Assembly (NCBI GenBank): GCA_045642085.1
Contig: JAZUIF010000013.1
Location: 1-64,000 of the forward strand
Source of the DNA: UBA1723 sp045642085
GTDB taxonomy: Bacteria > Bacteroidota > Bacteroidia > Bacteroidales > Paludibacteraceae
DNA length: 64,000 nucleotides
Direction: 5' to 3'
Positions 58,226-64,000 of this stretch are shown here, piece by piece (the first letter of the stretch is position 1; each line of letters begins with the position of its first letter). The notes below the pieces were generated by a model. That model was not told the origin of the DNA. It did not search any database and saw only the letters and a program-made list of their open reading frames with translations. The position numbers were made by a program, and so were the translations under genes.

Positions 58226-59779
58226 ATGAAAAAAAGACTACTTTTATTAGTAGCAACATTGACAGCATGTCTGTCGTTGATTGCCAGCACAAACATGTGC
58301 GTGAAACTAGAAGATGGCCAGATTGTAAAATTCGATGTGGACAAAGTGTTGGAGGTATACTATGAGGCATACATCCATCCCGACACAAACCATATTGTCC
58401 CTCCGTTTATTGAACCATCAATTGCAGATTCAGCTGATTTCTACCCATTGATGTTTAGGATTCTAACAGATTCTACAGTTGAGTTGTCTAATGTTGATCA
58501 CGAAGCATTTTACGATAACCCATATCCTCATTTCAATATTAATATCCCAGCCAAAGTGCAACTTGATGGTAAAGTTTATGATGTCACTAGTGTTGGTGAT
58601 TATGTTATAGGAGATTGGGTAGGTCAATTTGTAGAGAGCATCGAGATTCCATCAAGTGTCACTACCATCGGTCATGGAGCATTTGCATATTGTGGCCGTT
58701 TGACTAGCATCGTTATCCCTGAAGGTGTCACTAGCATCGGTGATCACGCATTTTGGGGCTGTAGCATTTTGACTTCAGTCGAAATCCCATCAAGTGTCAC
58801 TTCTATCGGTCCGGGTGCTTTTGAAGAATGTCCCAGTTTGACGTCAGTCGAAATTCCATCAAGTGTCACTTCTATCGGTGAGGGTGCTTTTAGTCACTGT
58901 GGCCGTTTGACGTCAGTCAAAATTCCATCTAGTGTCACATCAATCGGTGAGCGGGCTTTTGAGTCGTGTCAAGGTTTGACGTCAGTCGAAATTCCTTCCA
59001 GTGTCACATCAATCGGTTCGGGTGCTTTTAGTGACTGTGGCCGTTTGACGTCAGTCGAAATTCCATCAAGTGTCACATCAATCGGTGAGTGGGCTTTTGC
59101 TGGGTGTGAGAACCTAGATATTGTGATTGACAATTCGAAAGAGAATGTAAAATTCTACGATTTTCGGGGAGAAGAGACAACCATGGAAGAAAGCAGAGCT
59201 TTTTTAGATGTCAAATCTGTGACATGGCTTAAAGAAAAAGATGCAGATCCTTCCGTAGCAGACACTTCTGCCTATGCTCCATTGAGATTCCAAATCACCT
59301 CTGATTCCACAGTTGAATTGACACATGGTGAAAACTGGGATTCTTACAGAAACCTTGATTCTGTCAATATTCCAGCAAAAGTACGAATTGACGGAAAGAT
59401 TTATGACGTCACTGGCATCGGTAGTTCCACTTTTGAAGGCAATAGTAGTTTGACTAGTATCGTTATCCCTGAGAGTGTGACAGAAATCGGTTCTGGTGCA
59501 TTTGATGGATGTAGCAGTCTAACGTCAATCACGATACCAGGGAGTGTGACAGAAATCGGTTCTGGTGCATTTTATCACTGTAGAAGTCTAACGTCAATCA
59601 CGATACCAGAGAGTGTGACAGAAATCGGTGAACATGCATTTAGTGACTGTAATGAACTAGATATTGTGATTGAGAATTCAAAGGAGAATGTGAAATTTCT
59701 GGATTGGAATGGAGAAGAAACGACCATGGAGGAAAGTTATGCTTTCTATGACGTCAAATCAGTGACATGGAAGAAATAA
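58226..59779 (+). CDS. Secreted BspA-type LRR protein (two modules, homogenised repeats)
   Basis: The 517-aa protein has a signal peptide (MKKRLLLLVATLTACLSLIA) and the segment NMCVKLEDGQIVKFDVDKVL. Module one has seven LRR units mostly of the type SSVTSIGxxAFxxCxxLTSV; module two has four of the type ESVTEIGxxAFxxCxxLTSI. Within each array the 69-bp DNA repeats are almost identical, pointing to recent repeat expansion or gene conversion. The two C-caps (LDIVIDNSKENVKFYDF, LDIVIENSKENVKFLDW) carry an ETTMEES insert that is also hinted at in the 29525 lipoprotein (KETTMEDFFADVKSV). Signal peptide and leader are duplicated in the next gene. Confidence 0.9.
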   Translation: MKKRLLLLVATLTACLSLIASTNMCVKLEDGQIVKFDVDKVLEVYYEAYIHPDTNHIVPPFIEPSIADSADFYPLMFRILTDSTVELSNVDHEAFYDNPYPHFNINIPAKVQLDGKVYDVTSVGDYVIGDWVGQFVESIEIPSSVTTIGHGAFAYCGRLTSIVIPEGVTSIGDHAFWGCSILTSVEIPSSVTSIGPGAFEECPSLTSVEIPSSVTSIGEGAFSHCGRLTSVKIPSSVTSIGERAFESCQGLTSVEIPSSVTSIGSGAFSDCGRLTSVEIPSSVTSIGEWAFAGCENLDIVIDNSKENVKFYDFRGEETTMEESRAFLDVKSVTWLKEKDADPSVADTSAYAPLRFQITSDSTVELTHGENWDSYRNLDSVNIPAKVRIDGKIYDVTGIGSSTFEGNSSLTSIVIPESVTEIGSGAFDGCSSLTSITIPGSVTEIGSGAFYHCRSLTSITIPESVTEIGEHAFSDCNELDIVIENSKENVKFLDWNGEETTMEESYAFYDVKSVTWKK

Positions 59780-59783
59780 ATCC

Positions 59784-59807
59784 GTAGAGACGCGAGATCT
59801 CGCGTCT
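59784..59807. repeat. GTAGAGACGCGAGATCTCGCGTCT palindrome, copy 1 (24 bp)
   Basis: A GTAGAGACG-family element with a perfect AGACGCGA/TCTCGCGTCT core. It lies 5 nt after the BspA stop codon. An identical copy follows the next BspA gene at 61091. Confidence 0.7.
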
Positions 59808-59824
59808 TGATATGAAATCAATAC

Positions 59825-59856
59825 AAACGGGATGGGCGAAAGCCTGTCCCGTTTTT
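59825..59856 (+). terminator. Terminator, copy 2
   Basis: AAACGGGA...TCCCGTTTTT with the same loop as copy 1 except one base. Confidence 0.8.
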
Positions 59857-59961
59857 GATTAATGATTAATGATTAACGGTTGAGGATTGAGGATTGAGGG
59901 TTGAGGGTTTAATATGAAACTTGAAACCTGAAACTTGAAACCCAAATTTCCCATCAAATCA

Positions 59962-59992
59962 TTTGGATTAAAATAATTAATTCCTAATTTAG
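59962..59992 (+). promoter_or_regulatory. Variant promoter TTTG-N19-TAATTTAG, copy 3
   Basis: TTTG 59962-59965 and TAATTTAG 59985-59992, in a leader nearly identical to that at 58123. Confidence 0.55.
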
Positions 59993-60039
59993 CATAATCG
60001 TTGTTGTAATAGCAATGATCATTAGAAAAAAGAAAGCTT

Positions 60040-61086
60040 ATGAAAAAAAGACTACTTTTATTAGTAGCAACATTGACAGCATGTCTGTCGTTGATTGCCG
60101 GCACAAACATGTGTGTTAAAAAACAGAATGGAGAGATTCTAAGAATCAATGTGGAAGATGTATACGAAGTCTATTTTGAGGATATCTTTAATCCAGACAC
60201 TTCTGCAATTGTTCCTCCGTTTATTGAACCATCAGTAGCAGATTCAGCTGATTTCTACCCATTAGAATTTGAAGTTTTAACAAACAATACCGTAGCAGTT
60301 TCTGGATATGATCACAATTATTTTTATGATGAAGTTGGCTATTATATAGAGAAAGGTATAGAAATCCCAGCCAAAGTACGAATTGACGGAAAGATTTATG
60401 ATGTCACTTCTATCGGTTCTTGGGCATTTGATGGCTGTAGAAGTCTAACGTCAATCACGATACCAGAGAGTGTCACTTCTATCGGTTCTAATGCATTTAT
60501 AGCGTGTAACAGCCTGACCTCAATCACGATACCAGAGAGTGTCACTTCTATCGGTTCTAATGCATTTCATTGGTGTGAGAGACTGACCTCAATCTCCATC
60601 CCTGAGAGTGTGACAGAAATCGGTTCTTCTGCATTTGATGGCTGTTGCAGACTGACGTCAATCACGATACCAGAGAGTGTGACAAAAATCGGTTCTTATG
60701 CATTTGATGGCTGTGACAACCTAAAACCACAATTGTTAGTTTATGATAATGGCACAAAGTGTTATGGTTGGATTGGAAATAAAGACTCATGTATTAGTGT
60801 TGTTATACCAGAGAGTGTGACAAAAATCGGTTCTTATGCATTTCGGTACTGTAGCAATCTAACGTCAATCACGATACCAGAGAGTGTGACAGAAATCGGT
60901 TCTTTTGTATTTTTTTACTGTAGCAGTCTAACGTCAATCACGATACCAGAGAGTGTGACAGAAATCGGTTCTTCTGCATTTTCTTACTGTAAGGAACTAG
61001 ATGTTGTGATTGACAATTCGGAAGAGAATGTAAAATTCGGAGACAGTACTTTCGATGGTGTCAAATCAGTGACATGGAAGAAATAA
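60040..61086 (+). CDS. Secreted BspA-type LRR protein (tandem duplicate)
   Basis: The 348-aa protein has a signal peptide differing by one residue from its neighbour at 58226. The next segment NMCVKKQNGEILRINVEDVY has diverged, but IVPPFIEPSxADSADFYPL is again shared. One module follows, with eight ESVT(E/S/K)IG LRR units. The CYGWIG insert (LLVYDNGTKCYGWIGNKDSC) lies between units five and six. The C-cap is LDVVIDNSEENVKFGDSTFD then VKSVTWKK. The DNA of repeats (CACGATACCAGAGAGTGTGA) is nearly invariant between units and matches module two of the neighbour. It is a product of recent duplication plus internal rearrangement. Confidence 0.9.
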   Translation: MKKRLLLLVATLTACLSLIAGTNMCVKKQNGEILRINVEDVYEVYFEDIFNPDTSAIVPPFIEPSVADSADFYPLEFEVLTNNTVAVSGYDHNYFYDEVGYYIEKGIEIPAKVRIDGKIYDVTSIGSWAFDGCRSLTSITIPESVTSIGSNAFIACNSLTSITIPESVTSIGSNAFHWCERLTSISIPESVTEIGSSAFDGCCRLTSITIPESVTKIGSYAFDGCDNLKPQLLVYDNGTKCYGWIGNKDSCISVVIPESVTKIGSYAFRYCSNLTSITIPESVTEIGSFVFFYCSSLTSITIPESVTEIGSSAFSYCKELDVVIDNSEENVKFGDSTFDGVKSVTWKK

Positions 61087-61090
61087 ATCC

Positions 61091-61114
61091 GTAGAGACGC
61101 GAGATCTCGCGTCT
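61091..61114. repeat. GTAGAGACGCGAGATCTCGCGTCT palindrome, copy 2 (24 bp)
   Basis: Identical to the copy at 59784 and in the same position relative to the BspA stop, so it was duplicated with the gene. Confidence 0.7.
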
Positions 61115-61131
61115 TGATATGAAATCAATAC

Positions 61132-61163
61132 AAACGGGATGGGCGAAAGCCTGTCCCGTTTTT
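61132..61163 (+). terminator. Terminator, copy 3
   Basis: Same AAACGGGA...TCCCGTTTTT hairpin as copies 1 and 2. Confidence 0.8.
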
Positions 61164-61184
61164 GATTAATGATTAATGATTAAC

Positions 61185-61297
61185 GGTTGAGGTTTGAGGT
61201 TTGAGGTTTGAGGTTTGAGGGTTGAGGGTTGAGGGTTGAGGGTTAAGGGTTGAGGATTGAGGGTTTATTATGAAACTTGAAACTTGAAACCTGAAAC
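61185..61297. repeat. Heptamer minisatellite (GAGGTTT/GAGGGTT) and GAAACTT(G) repeat
   Basis: About eleven 7-bp units of GAGGTTT, then GAGGGTT and variants, run from 61185 to 61266, followed by 8-bp GAAACTTG/GAAACCTG units (61271-61297). Shorter versions of both stand upstream of the BspA genes at 58060-58105 and 59880-59945. A preceding GATTAAT(GATTAAT) tract completes the array. Confidence 0.75.
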
Positions 61298-61373
61298 CAA
61301 AAATCGTTTTCCGTACTTTTTGACCATTTTTCGCTGATAAACTAGAAGAAAAGTTCAAAAGAGTAGCAAAAAA

Positions 61374-61404
61374 TTGCATATTAGGAGTTTTATGTTTTAA
61401 TTTG
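61374..61404 (+). promoter_or_regulatory. Candidate fabH promoter (TTG-N20-TTAATTTG)
   Basis: TTG 61374-61376 and TTAATTTG 61397-61404, one mismatch from TAnnTTTG. Start near 61411, with a leader of about 33 nt. Confidence 0.45.
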
Positions 61405-61443
61405 CAATGATATTCTAAAATTGCAGAAATATTGTTATAAAAT

Positions 61444-62400
61444 ATGAGAATTATCGGAACCGGCAGTGCATTGCCAAAATTCGTCGCTACGAACCAGATG
61501 TTGTCCGAAGTGATGGATACAAGCGATGAGTGGATTTCCACTCGCACTGGAATTAAGCGCCGTCATCTCTTGGTAAATCAGGAGTTGGAGGAAATCGGCG
61601 TTGAGGCGATCGAGAATGCCCTTAAAGATGCTGGCATTACAGCAAAGGACTTAGACTACATCATCTGCTCTAACACAGTGAACGAGTTGATCACACCAGG
61701 TATTGGTTGTGTATTGCAGGGTCACATTGGAGCTACTTGCCCAAGCATTGATATCAATGCGGCATGTGCAGGTTTCCTATATGGAATGCAGATTGCTGAG
61801 TCGTTTATCAAGACAGGAGTTGCGAAAAAGATTTTGATTGTGGCTGTAGAAGAGCCATCAAGAATCCCAACTTGGACAGACAGAAGCACAAGCGTATTGT
61901 TCGGAGACGGTGCCGGAGCTGTTGTTGTCAGCGCAGACGGCGACGACATCCTTGCTATGCGTTCGACAACTACGTCTATGCCTCAGGTGCTATATAGCAA
62001 AAGAGCAATGGAGAAGACTCCTTTCGTCGGCGAGATCGAAGGCAATGTTCCATTGGTAATGAATGGCCGCGAGGTGTTCAGAATGGCAGTTGCTAACTCA
62101 CAGGAGGATATCAAGACTGTGATGGAGCAGGCAAATATCACTTCCGACCAGGTAAAATATTTCGTGCTACACCAGGCGAATATCAGAATCATCGAGTCTA
62201 TCCGCCACTTCCTAGGTGAGCCAGAGGAGAAATTCCCTACTACAATCGAAGATACAGGTAATATGTCGTCGGCATGTATTCCAATCCTTCTTGACAGATT
62301 GAATAAGGAAGGCAAATTGTCGAAGGGCGACATCTTGGTATTCAGTGCATTCGGTGCAGGATTCCAGACATCAGCTAACGTACTTCGTTGGAACAAATAA
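61444..62400 (+). CDS. fabH: Beta-ketoacyl-ACP synthase III
   Basis: FabH condenses acetyl-CoA (or branched acyl-CoA) with malonyl-ACP to start fatty-acid synthesis. The thiolase-fold Cys-His-Asn triad is visible: Cys108 in NAACAGF, His243 in VLHQANIRI, and Asn273 in GNMSSACIP. The N-terminal block MDTSDEWISTRTGIKRRH and DGAGAVVVSA are family-typical. 318 aa, as expected. The GNMSSA form replaces the more common GNTSAA. It is the first gene of fabH-fabK-fabF; plsX and rpmF, frequent partners elsewhere, are absent here. Confidence 0.95.
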   Translation: MRIIGTGSALPKFVATNQMLSEVMDTSDEWISTRTGIKRRHLLVNQELEEIGVEAIENALKDAGITAKDLDYIICSNTVNELITPGIGCVLQGHIGATCPSIDINAACAGFLYGMQIAESFIKTGVAKKILIVAVEEPSRIPTWTDRSTSVLFGDGAGAVVVSADGDDILAMRSTTTSMPQVLYSKRAMEKTPFVGEIEGNVPLVMNGREVFRMAVANSQEDIKTVMEQANITSDQVKYFVLHQANIRIIESIRHFLGEPEEKFPTTIEDTGNMSSACIPILLDRLNKEGKLSKGDILVFSAFGAGFQTSANVLRWNK

Positions 62401-62432
62401 TTAAGAGTTAAAATAGAAAATAACATACAATC

Positions 62433-63377
62433 ATGATAAAGAGTAAGATTTGCGACCTATTGGGTATCAAATATCCAATTATCCAGGGTGGTATGGCATG
62501 GGTTGCCGACGCTAGTTTGGCTGCTGCTGTAAGTAACGCAGGTGGTTTGGGTATCATCACAGGTGCTTGTCCTCCAGAAATCGTAAGAGAGGAGATCAGA
62601 AAGTGCAAGAAGATGACAGACAAGCCTTTCGGTGTAAACATCATGCTTCAGGCTCCAGAAGTTGAGAAGATCGCACAGATCGTTGTTGAAGAGGGAGTTA
62701 AGATTCTTACTACAGGTGCTGGTTCACCTGCTCCGTTCATGGAGATGTGGAAGGCAGCAGGCATCAAGGTTATGCCAGTTGTAGCAAGCGTAGCATTGGC
62801 ACTTCGTATCGAGAGAATGGGAGTAGACGCAATCATCGCAGAGGGTGCAGAGAGTGGTGGCCACACAGGAGAGGCTAACACATTGCCACTTGTTCCACAG
62901 ATCGTAGACGCAGTTAGCGTTCCAGTTATCGCTGCCGGTGGTATCGGTGACGGACGTGGTATGGCTGCAGCATTCATGTTGGGTGCAGAGGCAGTTCAGT
63001 GTGGAACATGCTTCTTGGTAGCTGACGAGTGTACCGTACACGAGGTATATAAGGAGAAGGTATTGAAGGCTGGAGACAATGACACTATCGTAACAGGTAA
63101 GAAGCTAGGTCACCCAGTTCGTACAGTACGTACTCCATTCTCTAAGAACTTCGCTAAGATGGAGAACGATCCTGCTGTAACATCAGAGGAGTTGCTTGCA
63201 TTCGGTGCTGGTTCACTTCGTAAGGCCGTTAAGGACGGTAACTTGAAGGAGGGTAGCTTCATGGCTGGAGAGATCGCAGGTATGATCAATGAGAAGAAGA
63301 CTTGCAAGGAGATCGTTGAGAACATGGCAAGCAAGTGTGAAGAGCTACTTAAGGCTGCAAACGGTCGTTTGGCTTAA
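62433..63377 (+). CDS. fabK: FMN-dependent enoyl-ACP reductase (FabK type)
   Basis: FabK reduces trans-2-enoyl-ACP in the last step of each elongation cycle, using FMN and NAD(P)H; it is unrelated to FabI. The 314-aa TIM barrel of the NPD/FabK family shows IKYPIIQGGMAWVADASLAA at the start, SNAGGLGIITGA, and the histidine-containing EGAESGGHTGEANTLPLVPQ near 145, matching the conserved GGH of FabK. VPVIAAGGIGDGRGMAAAFM and GAEAVQCGTCFLVADEC follow. A related nitronate monooxygenase is the main alternative, but position between fabH and fabF argues for FabK. 32 nt after fabH. Confidence 0.9.
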   Translation: MIKSKICDLLGIKYPIIQGGMAWVADASLAAAVSNAGGLGIITGACPPEIVREEIRKCKKMTDKPFGVNIMLQAPEVEKIAQIVVEEGVKILTTGAGSPAPFMEMWKAAGIKVMPVVASVALALRIERMGVDAIIAEGAESGGHTGEANTLPLVPQIVDAVSVPVIAAGGIGDGRGMAAAFMLGAEAVQCGTCFLVADECTVHEVYKEKVLKAGDNDTIVTGKKLGHPVRTVRTPFSKNFAKMENDPAVTSEELLAFGAGSLRKAVKDGNLKEGSFMAGEIAGMINEKKTCKEIVENMASKCEELLKAANGRLA

Positions 63378-63410
63378 TTAGTGTCGTAAAAATTTATAAA
63401 AAGAATTGAA

Positions 63411-64000
63411 ATGAAAAGAGTCGTAATTACAGGTATGGGCGTTATCTCGCCTATCGGTAACAATATAGACGCATACTGGGATAGCCTTGTTAAGGGTGTT
63501 TGTGGTATCGGCCCAATCACTCAGTATGAGACAGGTGATCATCCAGTGAAACTAGCTGCAGAGGTTAAAGACTTCAAGGCAGAGGATTTCGGTGTAGATA
63601 AGGGTATGGCACGTAAGTCAGACCGTTTCGCACAGTTCGCTCTAGCAGCAGCAAACCAGGCTATCGCAGATTCTGGACTAAAGAGTGGAGAGAATATCGC
63701 AGCCGACAGATTCGGAACATACATCGGATCTGGTATCGGTGGTATGCACGTCTTCACAACAGAGTGCGAGAAGCTTATCAACGAGGGAATGAACCGTATC
63801 TCCCCTCTATTCATCCCAATGCTAATCGCCAACATGGCATCAGGACAGGTTGCAATCGCACACCAGCTTGAGGGACCATGTATTCCAGTAGTTACAGCAT
63901 GTGCGACATCTACTCACGCAGTAGGTGAGGCATTCCACGCTATCAAGCACGGTTACGCAGACGCAATCGTAGCAGGAGGTAGTGAGGCAGCTGTCAACCC
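63411..64000 (+). CDS. fabF: Beta-ketoacyl-ACP synthase II, 5' part (cut by window edge)
   Basis: The frame runs from ATG 63411 to the window end (196 complete codons of about 410 expected). The N-terminus MKRVVITGMGVISPIGNNID is the standard FabF opening. RFAQFALAAANQAIADSGL, GSGIGGMHVFTTE, and the active-site Cys in VTACATSTHAVGEAFHAIKH are present. The His residues lie beyond the edge. The enzyme elongates acyl-ACP by condensation with malonyl-ACP. It lies 33 nt after fabK in the same operon. Short alternative families (KAS I) are less likely because of the ACATSTHA context. Confidence 0.95.
   Translation, partial: MKRVVITGMGVISPIGNNIDAYWDSLVKGVCGIGPITQYETGDHPVKLAAEVKDFKAEDFGVDKGMARKSDRFAQFALAAANQAIADSGLKSGENIAADRFGTYIGSGIGGMHVFTTECEKLINEGMNRISPLFIPMLIANMASGQVAIAHQLEGPCIPVVTACATSTHAVGEAFHAIKHGYADAIVAGGSEAAVN

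Noticed and set aside
59859..60149. 96-codon minus-strand frame in the BspA intergenic leader
   Set aside because: It reads through the duplicated leader and antisense to the signal peptide of 60040. Low-complexity origin.
58660..60990. Regular 69-bp repeats resembling a CRISPR or satellite array
   Set aside because: The period is exactly 23 codons, in frame, and encodes LRR_5 units.
61173..61547. 124-codon minus-strand frame with NPQ-SST-LNPQ repeats
   Set aside because: It is the translation of the GAGGTTT minisatellite and runs antisense into fabH. The repetition is that of the DNA and the frame has no independent coding signs.

Overview
The window looks like a chromosomal segment of an anaerobic Gram-negative Bacteroidales bacterium (Bacteroides/Prevotella-type relatives; I cannot place it below order). 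Supporting signs are Bacteroidetes-style promoters (TTTG or TTG, about 19 nt, then TAnnTTTG) instead of sigma70 boxes, few Shine-Dalgarno sequences, many lipoproteins with an SSC-type lipobox, BspA-type leucine-rich-repeat proteins, an orphan surface glycan-binding protein, pta-ackA acetate metabolism, lpxK (lipid A) and rubrerythrin. No rRNA, tRNA, IS transposase, prophage or CRISPR array is visible.

Layout. 1-9.9 kb is a tight minus-strand run with gaps of 2-33 nt: glnS, two paralogous lipoproteins, a cation/proton antiporter, a PlsC-like acyltransferase, ruvB, an RluA-type pseudouridine synthase, an arginase-fold protein without its metal ligands, and a membrane protein cut by the window edge. 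10-13 kb carries purE, pta and ackA on the plus strand. 13-20 kb is accessory-looking: an unrecognised protein, a very large K/E-rich coiled-coil protein, a truncated metzincin, a lipoprotein and a His/Cys-rich lipoprotein. 20-29 kb has a glycerate-kinase-like gene, a GT2 glycosyltransferase, a glycan-binding lipoprotein, a YeiH-type transporter, a lipoprotein, a SAP-domain protein, a TPR protein and a uridine-kinase-family protein. 29-35 kb holds a BspA lipoprotein with a structured-RNA candidate upstream, a two-gene retropepsin operon, a GH94 phosphorylase and rubrerythrin under a PerR-box-like operator.

35-38.5 kb contains two secreted proteins, an orphan HigA-like regulator, and an AAA-ATPase/PD-(D/E)XK gene framed by two near-identical 40-bp repeats. 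38.7-46.4 kb is an amino-acid nitrogen cluster (gltB, gltD, asnB), followed by purine nucleoside phosphorylase, lpxK and dgt. 50.4-61.1 kb is a plus-strand cluster of six BspA-type LRR genes, a BspA remnant and a small protein ending in a T9SS-like domain. Its last two large genes are a recent tandem duplication. 61.4-64.0 kb is a fatty-acid cassette: fabH, fabK and the start of fabF.

The least explained features are the RNA candidate at 30.56-30.86 kb, the modular and apparently recombining BspA cluster, the retropepsin/small-protein pair, the direct repeats around the AAA-ATPase gene, and families of short intergenic palindromes beginning GTAGAGACG.
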